NCBI GenBank assembly: GCA_963700255.1 | Contig: CAVOWW010000050.1 | Span: forward strand, 62,001 to 126,000 | From: UBA10649 sp963700255 | GTDB taxonomy: Bacteria > Actinomycetota > Actinomycetes > S36-B12 | Reading direction: 5' to 3' | DNA length: 64,000 nt | In this document: positions 17,795 through 25,518 of the stretch, piece after piece | Layout of the letters: each line of letters begins with the position of its first letter | Position numbering within the stretch: position 1 is the stretch's first letter | Position numbers and translations under genes: made by a program | Notes under the pieces: generated by a model | Database searches by the model: none | What the model was told of the DNA's origin: nothing | The model's input: the letters and a program-made list of their open reading frames with translations, nothing else

Positions 17795-18506
17795 AAGGTC
17801 GGCGAAGGTCGGGGCGGTGCTCGCGAGTGCGCTCGCGGGCCTGCTCGAGGCGCCACTCGGCGATGCGGCCGTGATGGCCGCTGAGCAGCACCTCCGGCAC
17901 AACGAGGTCCCGCCAGCTCGGTGGCTTCGTGAACACCGGTCCCTCGAGCAGGTCGGCCATCGCCCCAGAGGCGAACGAGTCGTCGACGACGCTGTCGGCG
18001 TTGCCCAGCACCCCCGGCACGAGTCGCACCGTCGCCTCGACCATCACGAGCACCGCGGCCTCGCCGCCCGCCAGCACGTAGTCGCCGACCGACACCTCGA
18101 GCACGTCGGCCCAGTCGTCACGCGCCGAGTAGTGGTCGGCGACGCGCGAGTCGATGCCCTCGTAGCGACCGCAGGCGAAGACGAGCCAGTCTGCTGCGCT
18201 CCACTCCTGCGCCGTGGCCTGAGTGAACGGGGTCCCCGACGGAGTGGGGATCACGAGCGTCGGTCGCCGATCCGGATCCGAGGCGGCCAGGGCGTCCAGC
18301 GCCTCCCCCCAGGGCACGGGGCTCATCACCATGCCGGGACCACCGCCGTACGGGGTGTCGTCGACCGTGCGATGACGGTCGTGCGTGAAGTCCCGCAGGT
18401 CGTGGACGCGCAGGTCGACGGTGCCGGCGTCGACGGCCTTGCCGACGAGCGACAGGCGGAGCGGCTCGACGTAGGCGGGGAAGATCGTCACGACGTCGAC
18501 GCGCAT
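17793..18506 (-). CDS. trmD: tRNA (guanine-N1)-methyltransferase TrmD
   Basis: Methylates N1 of G37 in tRNAs and prevents frameshifting. SPOUT fold with the trefoil-knot SAM site RYEGIDSRV and SVGDYVLAGGEAA; the N terminus MRVDVVTIFPAY is canonical, as is DDTPYGGGPGMVM. 237 residues from ATG 18506, which overlaps the rimM stop as ATGA (a GTG directly before it is also possible). Operon order rpsP-KH-rimM-trmD is conserved. Confidence 0.96.
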   Translation of the reverse strand: MRVDVVTIFPAYVEPLRLSLVGKAVDAGTVDLRVHDLRDFTHDRHRTVDDTPYGGGPGMVMSPVPWGEALDALAASDPDRRPTLVIPTPSGTPFTQATAQEWSAADWLVFACGRYEGIDSRVADHYSARDDWADVLEVSVGDYVLAGGEAAVLVMVEATVRLVPGVLGNADSVVDDSFASGAMADLLEGPVFTKPPSWRDLVVPEVLLSGHHGRIAEWRLEQARERTREHRPDLRRP

Positions 18507-19021
18507 CACGGCTCGACGTCCTCCAGCAGCCCCTGGGGCGGGTCGACGACGATGCGCCGAGCGCTGATGTCGACCGCGGGCACGATCTCGCTGACGAACG
18601 GGATCAGGACATCGCGCTCGTCCGGCGTGCGCACCGACAGCAGGTCCTGCGCGGGCAGGTGGACGACCTCGACGACCACGCCGACCAGAGTGCCGTCGGA
18701 CAGGGTCACCTCACAGCCCTCGAGCGAGCTGTCGTAGTACTCCTCGGGATCATCGGGAGTCTCGTCCTCGTCGCGCTCCACGTGCAGGAGCAGCCCGCGC
18801 AGAGCCTCCGCGTCGTTGCGGTCGTGGGCTCCCGCGAAGGTGACAAGCAGACGCCCCGAGTGCCAGTGCGTCCGCTCGACGACCAGTTCCTTGACTGGAC
18901 CGTCGACGGAGAGCACGGCACCCGGGGCGAAACGCTCATCGGGCTCGTCGGTGCGGGTCTCGACCGTGACTTCCCCACGGATCCCGTGGGGCCGGCCGAT
19001 GCGCCCGACGACGACGCGCAT
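18506..19021 (-). CDS. rimM: Ribosome maturation factor RimM
   Basis: Helps assemble the 30S head near uS19. N-terminal RimM domain with VVGRIGRPHGIRGEVTV (about 3-20) and a C-terminal PRC-barrel with LLSVRTPDERDVLIPFV and the closing DPPQGLLE. 171 residues. Starts 6 bp after the KH gene stop and overlaps trmD at its own stop codon. Confidence 0.95.
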   Translation of the reverse strand: MRVVVGRIGRPHGIRGEVTVETRTDEPDERFAPGAVLSVDGPVKELVVERTHWHSGRLLVTFAGAHDRNDAEALRGLLLHVERDEDETPDDPEEYYDSSLEGCEVTLSDGTLVGVVVEVVHLPAQDLLSVRTPDERDVLIPFVSEIVPAVDISARRIVVDPPQGLLEDVEP

Positions 19022-19027
19022 CGAGGA

Positions 19028-19267
19028 CTAGCGCTCGACGACGTCGAGGAAGTCGATGCGGACGCCACGATCGTCGTTCAGTGCGGTGACGACGGTGCGC
19101 AGGGCAGTCGCCGTCCGTCCTGACCGACCGATCACGCGACCCATGTCGTCCGGGTGCACGCGAACGTCGAGCGACCTGCCTCGACGGTTGGTGCGCATGC
19201 GGACGTCGACGTCCTCCGGGTGATCGACGATGCCACGCACGAGGTGACCGAGGGCCTCCTCGAGCAT
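19028..19267 (-). CDS. khpA: KH-domain RNA-binding protein
   Basis: 79-residue single KH domain of the YlqC/KhpA family, which binds RNA, in several Gram-positive bacteria as a partner of KhpB/Jag. The RNA-contacting GxxG loop is G47-RS-G50 in VIGRSGRTATALR, and the opening LEEALGHLVRGIVDHPEDV is typical. Its ATG overlaps the rpsP stop as ATGA. The gene lies between rpsP and rimM as in other actinobacteria. Confidence 0.92.
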   Translation of the reverse strand: MLEEALGHLVRGIVDHPEDVDVRMRTNRRGRSLDVRVHPDDMGRVIGRSGRTATALRTVVTALNDDRGVRIDFLDVVER

Positions 19268-19929
19268 CAGGCCTGGGCCTCGTCGGCAGCGGCCTCAGCG
19301 GCGTTCTCGATCGCCTCGACGGCGGCCTCGTCGGCGGCCACGGCCTCAGCGGCCGTCTCCTCGACGACAGCCTCAGCCACGACGGCCTCCTCCGCGGCTG
19401 CGTCTGCCGGAGCAGTCTCAGCCTCGACGGGAGCCTCGTGGTGCAGGGCCTCCTCGACCTTCTCCACCAGCGCCTCGGCCGCGTGCTCGACCGCATGGGC
19501 GGCCTCTTCGACCTTCTCCACGACCGTCTCGACGACCGCGGCGACCTCAGCCTCGAGCTTCGGCTTCGGCTTGGTCTTGGGCTCGTTGGCGGCAGCCTGG
19601 ATGGCCGCCTCGAACGCGATGGTCTTGCTGGGCTTCGGGGCAGCGACCTCGAGGGTGCCCTCGGCGCCCGGCAGGCCCTTGAACTTCTGCCAGTCGCCCG
19701 TCACCTTGAGAATGGCGGCGACCGCCTCGGTGGGCTGCGCGCCCACGCCGAGCCAGTACTGCGCGCGCTCCGAGTCGACCTGGATCAGGCTCGGGTTCTG
19801 CATGGGCTGGTAGACGCCGATCTCCTCGATGGCACGGCCGTTGCGGGCGGTGCGGGAGTCGGCGACGACGATGCGGTACTGGGGGGCATGGATCTTGCCC
19901 AGACGCTTCAACTTGATCTTGACGGCCAC
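19267..19929 (-). CDS. rpsP: Small ribosomal subunit protein bS16 with long Ala/Glu tail
   Basis: Structural protein of the 30S body. The first 85 residues are standard bS16 (AVKIKLKRLGKIHAPQYRIVV, IGVYQP, AQYWLGVGAQPTEAV). They are followed by about 135 residues of low complexity: a Lys/Pro segment (TKPKPK) then long Ala/Glu/Val runs such as VVEKVEEAAHAVEHAAEA. At 220 residues it is well beyond the usual 80-165. The start is GTG 19929, with AGGAG 11 bases upstream. The frame upstream remains open but is not conserved. The tail is acidic and likely disordered or helical. Confidence 0.94.
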   Translation of the reverse strand: MAVKIKLKRLGKIHAPQYRIVVADSRTARNGRAIEEIGVYQPMQNPSLIQVDSERAQYWLGVGAQPTEAVAAILKVTGDWQKFKGLPGAEGTLEVAAPKPSKTIAFEAAIQAAANEPKTKPKPKLEAEVAAVVETVVEKVEEAAHAVEHAAEALVEKVEEALHHEAPVEAETAPADAAAEEAVVAEAVVEETAAEAVAADEAAVEAIENAAEAAADEAQA

Positions 19930-20232
19930 GGGTGGCTTATCTCCTGTTGTGTGGGTGCGGCACCCGGCCTCGGTCGCGTGGGGACACGGCGTCGGACGGG
20001 TTCCTGTTGACTGCCGGTCCCGGAGGGTAGAGGGCCTACCGGGCGGCAAGTGCCCCCATATTCTGCCAGACGCCGCGCGGGGACACGACCACGGCCTCGC
20101 CCAGGTGGCGCCCAGGTGCCCAATGGGCCAATTCCACCCGAATCGCCCCCCTATGGGACAGTGGGTCGGAATCATCGCACCTGCCGGATCCGCCCGGGTT
20201 CGAGCCGCCCGCGAATCACCAGGGAGCCGGAC
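19930..20232. other. Intergenic region between divergent rpsP and phosphoketolase
   Basis: No gene is seen. It must contain the rpsP-trmD operon promoter (minus) and the phosphoketolase promoter (plus). On the minus strand a TACCCT hexamer (20024-20029) lies 17 bp from CACTTG (20047-20052), a weak match. On the plus strand TTGACT (20007-20012) is 15 bp from TAGAGG (20028-20033), a short spacing. Neither is strong. AGGGAG at 20221-20226 is the ribosome binding site for the phosphoketolase. Confidence 0.4.
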
Positions 20233-22659
20233 ATGACCGCACCCCAGGACACCAGCCCGACGACGGACCCCCGGGCCCGGGCTGCCTCCGCCCCGCTCAC
20301 CGACGAGGAGGGCGCGGGCGTCGATGCCTTCTGGCGGGCCTGCAACTACCTGACCGTGGGGCAGATCTACCTGCAGGCAGACCCGTTGCTGCGCGAGCCC
20401 CTCACGAGCGAGGACATCAAGCCACGGCTGCTGGGGCACTGGGGCACCTCACCGGGTCTCTCGTTCATCTACGCCCATCTGAACACCCTGATCAAGCGCA
20501 CCGGACAGGACTGCGTGTACCTCACGGGTCCGGGTCACGGGGGACCCGCGCTGGTCGCGGCCGCCTACCTCGAGGGCACCTACAGCGAGGTCTACCCGGA
20601 CATCTCGCTCGACGCCGGCGGCATCCAGCGGCTGTTCCGCCAGTTCTCCTCCCCCGGTGGCATCCCCAGCCACGTGTCGGTCACCACGCCGGGCTCGATC
20701 CATGAGGGCGGCGAGCTCGGCTACGTCCTCATGCACGCGTTCGGCGCGGTGTTCGACAACCCCGACCTCCTGGCCGTCGCCGTCGTCGGCGATGGGGAGG
20801 CCGAGACCGGTCCGCTCGAAGGCTCCTGGAAGGGGATCTCCTTCCTCAACCCGGCGCACGACGGAGCGGTCCTGCCGATCCTGCACCTCAACGGCTACAA
20901 GATCGCCGGGCCAACGGTCCTCGCCCGCAAGGATCCCGACCAGCTCCGTGCCCTGCTGTCGGGACACGGCTACGAGGTGCTGGAGGTCGGCGGCGACGAC
21001 GTGCCGGGCATGCACCATCGGTTCCACGAGACCCTTGCGCAGGCCTACGCGAGCATCCGCCGGATCCAGGAGGCGGCCCGCTCAGGCGTCCCCATCGGCC
21101 AGCCGCGATGGCCGCTGATCGTGCTGCGCACGCCCAAGGGGTGGACGGGCCCGTGGGAGGTGGACGGAGTCCAGGTGACGGACTCCTGGCGCGCCCACCA
21201 GGTGCCGCTGTCCGGGGTGAAGGGCAACCCCGCGCACCTGGCGATCCTCGAGGACTGGATGCGGTCCTACCGCCCGGACGAGCTCTTCGACGCGGACGGC
21301 GCGCCACTGCCGGTCATTCGAACGTCCGCGCCCGACGGGGACAAGCGCATGTCGGCGACTCCCTACGCGAACGGCGGAAAGGACGTGCCGCCCTTCGTCA
21401 TGCGCGACCTGTCCGACTACGAGGTGGACGTGCCCCTCCCCGGCGTCGTCCAGCTGGAATCCACCCGCCAGCTCGGCGCGATGATGCGCGACTTCTACGT
21501 CGACAACCCGACCAGCTTCCGGCTGAGCAGCCCGGACGAGTCCAACAGCAACCGGGTCGGCGCCGTGTTCGAGGTGTCGGATCGGGCCTTCATGGAGCTC
21601 ACGCTGCCATCCGATGTCGCACTGAGTGCCGATGGACGCGTCATGGAGGTGCTCAGCGAGCACAACTGCCACGGCTGGATCGAGGCCTACACGCTCACCG
21701 GCCGGCAGGGTCTCTTCGCCACGTACGAGGCCTTCGCGATGGTGAGCGCGTCGATGACGATCCAGCACACGAAGTGGCTGGAGGAGGCGCATCACCTGCC
21801 GTGGCGCAACCCCGTGCCGTCGCTCAACATCCTGCTGACGAGCACCTGCTGGCGCAACGACCACAACGGGTTCAGCCATCAGGGTCCCGACCTGATCCAG
21901 AACGTCATCAACAAGCGCGGGACCGTCTCGCGCATCTACTTCCCGCCGGACGCGAACAGCCTGGTGGTGGTCGGCGACCACTGCTTCCGTACCCAGAACC
22001 GCGTCAACCTCATCGTCATCGACAAGCAGCCGCAGCTGCAGTACCTGACCCTTGCCGAGGCGAAGGCGCACTTCGAGAGGGGTGCGTCGGTCTGGGACTG
22101 GGCCGGCAACGAGAACCCCGGGGACGACCCTGACGTCGTGCTCGCCTCGGCCGGCGACGTGGTGACGATGGAGTCCCTCGCCGCGGCGCAGATCCTGCGC
22201 GAGCGAGTGCCCGACCTGAAGGTCCGCTTCGTCAACGTCGTCGACATCATGTCCCTGACCCGTCCGAAGGATCACCCGCACGGGATGAGCGACCGGTACT
22301 TCGACGAGCTGTTCACCGACGACCGGAACGTCATCTTCGCGTTCCATGGCTACCCCGGCGCCGTCCACCAGATCGTGCACGGCCGTCCGGACGCCGATCG
22401 CTTCCGCGCGCGCGGCTTCCTCGACCACGGCACGACGACGACTCCGTTCGACATGGTCGTGCGGAACAGGGTCGACCGGTACCACCTCGTCATGGACGCG
22501 CTCAACAACGCCGACCGCACTGTCCGCGGCTCGGAGGCGCTGTACGAGTGGTGCGAGCAGCAGCTGGCGCGGCACGAGGCATACGTGGTCGACCACCTCG
22601 AGGATCTGCCGCAGGTGCGCGACTGGACGTGGGGGGCACCGATCGAGCGGAATGACTGA
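20233..22659 (+). CDS. xfp: Xylulose 5-phosphate/fructose 6-phosphate phosphoketolase
   Basis: Thiamine diphosphate enzyme that splits xylulose 5-phosphate (and often fructose 6-phosphate) with phosphate to acetyl phosphate, bypassing part of glycolysis. 808 residues. Diagnostic motifs are GHWGTSPGLSFIYAHLN, LTGPGHGGPA, the ThDP/Mg motif GDGEAETGPLEGSW and HNGFSHQGPD. Whether both substrates are used cannot be told. Start at ATG 20233 with AGGGAG upstream; the frame is open further upstream without support. No acetate kinase or phosphotransacetylase gene is nearby. It begins a plus-strand pair set between rpsP and ffh. Confidence 0.95.
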   Translation: MTAPQDTSPTTDPRARAASAPLTDEEGAGVDAFWRACNYLTVGQIYLQADPLLREPLTSEDIKPRLLGHWGTSPGLSFIYAHLNTLIKRTGQDCVYLTGPGHGGPALVAAAYLEGTYSEVYPDISLDAGGIQRLFRQFSSPGGIPSHVSVTTPGSIHEGGELGYVLMHAFGAVFDNPDLLAVAVVGDGEAETGPLEGSWKGISFLNPAHDGAVLPILHLNGYKIAGPTVLARKDPDQLRALLSGHGYEVLEVGGDDVPGMHHRFHETLAQAYASIRRIQEAARSGVPIGQPRWPLIVLRTPKGWTGPWEVDGVQVTDSWRAHQVPLSGVKGNPAHLAILEDWMRSYRPDELFDADGAPLPVIRTSAPDGDKRMSATPYANGGKDVPPFVMRDLSDYEVDVPLPGVVQLESTRQLGAMMRDFYVDNPTSFRLSSPDESNSNRVGAVFEVSDRAFMELTLPSDVALSADGRVMEVLSEHNCHGWIEAYTLTGRQGLFATYEAFAMVSASMTIQHTKWLEEAHHLPWRNPVPSLNILLTSTCWRNDHNGFSHQGPDLIQNVINKRGTVSRIYFPPDANSLVVVGDHCFRTQNRVNLIVIDKQPQLQYLTLAEAKAHFERGASVWDWAGNENPGDDPDVVLASAGDVVTMESLAAAQILRERVPDLKVRFVNVVDIMSLTRPKDHPHGMSDRYFDELFTDDRNVIFAFHGYPGAVHQIVHGRPDADRFRARGFLDHGTTTTPFDMVVRNRVDRYHLVMDALNNADRTVRGSEALYEWCEQQLARHEAYVVDHLEDLPQVRDWTWGAPIERND

Positions 22660-22710
22660 CGAGGGAGTGGGGTCGGTGCCGAGGATTTCGCCCTCGGGCA
22701 GAATGAGCCC

Positions 22711-23205
22711 GTGACCGATCCCCTGCTCGAGGCGGCAGCCGACCTGCCGCTCGAGACGATCCCCGCCGGCGCCGCCTTCATCCACGAGGGCACCGACCCC
22801 GGCCGACTGCTCGTCCTCGTGTCCGGAGAGGTGACGGTCGAGCGCGACGGGGTGCCGTTCGCCCGCATCGACCGCCCCGGTGCGATCTTCGGCGAGATGG
22901 CGGCCGTCCTCCGCCAGCCGGCCACGGCGACCGCCCGAGCGGCGACTGAGGTCGTCGTGCACGTGGTCGACGACCCGGAGCTCTTCCTCACCGAGCGCCC
23001 CGGTGCCGCCCTGGCCGTCCTGCGCGTCACCGCGGCGCGCCTGGACCGGATGACCCAGTACCTCGTCGACGTGAAGGCCCAGTTCGCCGAGGAGGAGGGC
23101 CACCTCGGGATGGTCGGATCGATCCTCGACACGCTCGTGAACCATCAGGGCCCGCCGGCGCGCACCGGCTCCGCGCGCGACCCCGAGGGCGATCACCTCC
23201 ACTGA
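22711..23205 (+). CDS. Cyclic nucleotide-binding-domain protein, no DNA-binding domain
   Basis: 164-residue protein with a single cNMP-binding beta-roll of the Crp/EcfG-neighbour type at about 15-110: IPAGAAFIHEGTDPGRLLVLVSG and the loop IFGEMAAVLRQPATATARA. The phosphate-binding cassette usually reads FGE...R-A, and GEMAAVL with TATARA fits. After it comes a helical stretch (LRVTAARLDRMTQYLVDVK) but no helix-turn-helix, so it is a stand-alone sensor or regulatory subunit. GTG start 51 bp after the phosphoketolase stop, probably co-transcribed. Ligand and partner are unknown. Confidence 0.8.
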   Translation: MTDPLLEAAADLPLETIPAGAAFIHEGTDPGRLLVLVSGEVTVERDGVPFARIDRPGAIFGEMAAVLRQPATATARAATEVVVHVVDDPELFLTERPGAALAVLRVTAARLDRMTQYLVDVKAQFAEEEGHLGMVGSILDTLVNHQGPPARTGSARDPEGDHLH

Positions 23206-23211
23206 CCTGAG

Positions 23212-23931
23212 TCAGAGGTCGATCGACTCCACCGAGTAGACCCCGAACCACTCGGCGGTCCCGGCGTCGGTGTCGATCGTGATGTGCGCGGGCACCGGGC
23301 CGCTGCGCTGCTTGCCCGCGTTGAACACCCACGTGTCGCCGAGGCGGGCATGCCACGACCCTCCGTCGAGCCACGGCGCCTGATGGATGTGGCCGCACAG
23401 AACGAGGTCAGGCTGGTGCTCGTCGATCCACCCGGCGAGCTCGTGGTCGGGGAACTCGCGTCGGCCGTCGCGGCAGAGCACCGTCCCCGCGGGCGGGGAG
23501 TGGTACAGCCACACCCACCGGTCGGGCCGGTCGACCGCGGCCGCGGCGAGCAGCGCCCCGACCGCGTCACGGGTCTGCGGACCGTCCCACCAGGGGCAGA
23601 TGGTGAAGCGGGTCCCGTCCAGGTCGAGGGAGCTGCCGTCGACGTGGACGGTGTCGCCGGCGACGCGTTGCAGCCACCCGGCCACCTGCTCGCCGTGGCT
23701 GCCCGGACCGTCGAGGTCGTGGTTGCCGGACGAGGCCAGCACGACGGCCTTGTCGCCGAGCATCGCCAGGTACTTCTCCAGGACGACGACCTGAGCCTCG
23801 AAGGGCACGGCATTCACGACGTCGGCCAGATCCCCCACCAGTGCGACCATGTCGACCTCGTCGGCGGCTCTCACCAGCCAGTCGTAGTGCGGGAGGCGAT
23901 AGTGCAGGTCGGAGACGACGAGTATGCGCAC
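23212..23931 (-). CDS. Calcineurin-like metallophosphoesterase
   Basis: Cytoplasmic phosphoesterase with the complete two-metal set: DLH at residues 8-10, GDLAD, GNHD and GHIH. 239 residues, no signal peptide. Substrate unknown; the fold covers phosphodiesterases, nucleotidases and protein phosphatases. It starts 23 bp after ffh on the same strand, so it is probably the last gene of the ffh transcript, and converges with the cyclic-nucleotide-binding gene, six bases apart. Confidence 0.85.
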   Translation of the reverse strand: MRILVVSDLHYRLPHYDWLVRAADEVDMVALVGDLADVVNAVPFEAQVVVLEKYLAMLGDKAVVLASSGNHDLDGPGSHGEQVAGWLQRVAGDTVHVDGSSLDLDGTRFTICPWWDGPQTRDAVGALLAAAAVDRPDRWVWLYHSPPAGTVLCRDGRREFPDHELAGWIDEHQPDLVLCGHIHQAPWLDGGSWHARLGDTWVFNAGKQRSGPVPAHITIDTDAGTAEWFGVYSVESIDL

Positions 23932-23954
23932 GGGGCGTGGTCGCTTCCGCAGCC

Positions 23955-25484
23955 TCAGCCGAGGAGGTTGCGAAGCTCCGGGGGCAGCGACGCCACGTCG
24001 AACGGCTCCTCGATGGGCTCGTCGACGCCGACGGCACCGGACTCCACGGCCGCGCGCTTCGCGGGGTTGCCGCTGCGGCTCTTCCCCTTCGCCGGCTTGC
24101 TCGACTTGGCCATCTTGCCCTTGGACTTCTTGCTGCCGCCGAAGCCCGGCATGCCAGGCATCCCGGGCATGCCCGGCATCCCCCCCTTGCCCATCTGCTT
24201 CATCATCTTCTGGGCGGCCGCGAACCGCTCGATGAGCCCGTTGACGTCGCTGACGTTCGACCCGGAGCCCTTCGCGATGCGGGAGCGACGGGAGCCGTTG
24301 AGGATCTTGGGGTCCTGACGCTCGGCCGGCGTCATCGACTGGATGATCGCGGCGACGCGGTCGAGCTCGCGGTCGTCGACCTGGTCGAGCTGGGCCTTCA
24401 TCTCCCCCATGCCGGGCAGCATCCCGAGGATCTTGCCGAGCGAGCCCATCTTCTTGACGGCCTGCATCTGCTCGAGGAAGTCGTCGAGCGTGAAGTCCTC
24501 GCCCTTGGAGACCTTGGCGGCCATGCGCTCGGCCTGGTCGGCGTCGAAGGCCTTCTCGGCCTGCTCGATCAGGGTCATGACGTCGCCCATGTCGAGGATG
24601 CGCGAGGCCATGCGATCAGGGTGGAACGTCTCGAAGTCGCCGAGCTTCTCGCCGATCGACGCGAACATGATCGGGCGCCCCGTGACGGTGACGACGGACA
24701 GCGCGGCGCCACCGCGGGCGTCGCCGTCGAGCTTGGTCAGCACGACGGCGTCGAAGCCGACCCCCGACTCGAACTCCTGGGCCGTGCGCACGGCGTCCTG
24801 GCCGATCATCGCGTCGACGACGAGCAGGACGTTGTCGGGCCGGGCAGCGTCACGGACGTCACGCAGCTGCTGCATGAGGTCCGTGTCGACGGCGAGGCGG
24901 CCCGCGGTGTCGACGATGACGACGTCATGGACCTTCGCCTCGGCGAACTCGCGTGCCGCCCGGGTCACTGCCACGGGGTCGCCCACGCCGTTGCCGGGCT
25001 CCGGTGCGAAGACGACGACGCCGGCCTGCTCGCCCACGACCCTCAGCTGGTCGACGGCGTTGGGGCGCTGCAGGTCCGCCGCGACGAGCAGGGGCGTGTG
25101 CCCCTCGTTGCGAAGGTGCAGGGCCAGCTTGCCCGCGAGGGTCGTCTTGCCGGCTCCCTGCAGGCCGGCCAGGAGGATGACCGTGGGTCCGGACTTGGCG
25201 AAGGTGAGTCGCGCGGTCTCGCCGCCGAGGACCGTCACGAGTTCCTCGTGGACGATCTTGACCACAACCTGGGCCGGGTTCAGCGCTCCCGACACCTCGG
25301 ATGACAGCGCCCGTTCCTTGACGGTCGCAGTGAACTGGCGGACCACGGGGAGGGCGACATCGGCCTCGAGAAGGGCCGTCCGGATCTCGCGAACGGTGGC
25401 GTCGACGTCCGCCTCGGACAGCCGGCCCTTTCCGCGGAGGCCCTTGAAGGTCGCGGCAAGTCGGTCGGAGAGGGTGGCGAACAC
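23955..25484 (-). CDS. ffh: Signal recognition particle protein Ffh
   Basis: GTPase that binds 4.5S RNA and signal sequences and targets membrane proteins to FtsY. N domain at 1-90; the G domain has Walker A GLQGAGKTT (107-115), DTAGR and TKLDGDARGG; the methionine-rich M domain follows from about 300. The C-terminal part contains a GMP repeat (GMPGMPGMPGMPGFGG) and a Lys/Ser-rich linker, then an acidic end, making it 509 residues, longer than the usual 430-460 for Gram-negatives but ordinary for actinobacteria. GTG start, 34 bp after glnD. Confidence 0.96.
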   Translation of the reverse strand: MFATLSDRLAATFKGLRGKGRLSEADVDATVREIRTALLEADVALPVVRQFTATVKERALSSEVSGALNPAQVVVKIVHEELVTVLGGETARLTFAKSGPTVILLAGLQGAGKTTLAGKLALHLRNEGHTPLLVAADLQRPNAVDQLRVVGEQAGVVVFAPEPGNGVGDPVAVTRAAREFAEAKVHDVVIVDTAGRLAVDTDLMQQLRDVRDAARPDNVLLVVDAMIGQDAVRTAQEFESGVGFDAVVLTKLDGDARGGAALSVVTVTGRPIMFASIGEKLGDFETFHPDRMASRILDMGDVMTLIEQAEKAFDADQAERMAAKVSKGEDFTLDDFLEQMQAVKKMGSLGKILGMLPGMGEMKAQLDQVDDRELDRVAAIIQSMTPAERQDPKILNGSRRSRIAKGSGSNVSDVNGLIERFAAAQKMMKQMGKGGMPGMPGMPGMPGFGGSKKSKGKMAKSSKPAKGKSRSGNPAKRAAVESGAVGVDEPIEEPFDVASLPPELRNLLG

Positions 25485-25518
25485 GGACGTCAGCGTAACT
25501 GGCGGGGCAGCCGTCGAA

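Noticed and set aside
20233..23205. Recent horizontal transfer of the phosphoketolase pair
   Set aside because: Base composition and codon use look the same as neighbours and no mobile element or repeat flanks the pair.
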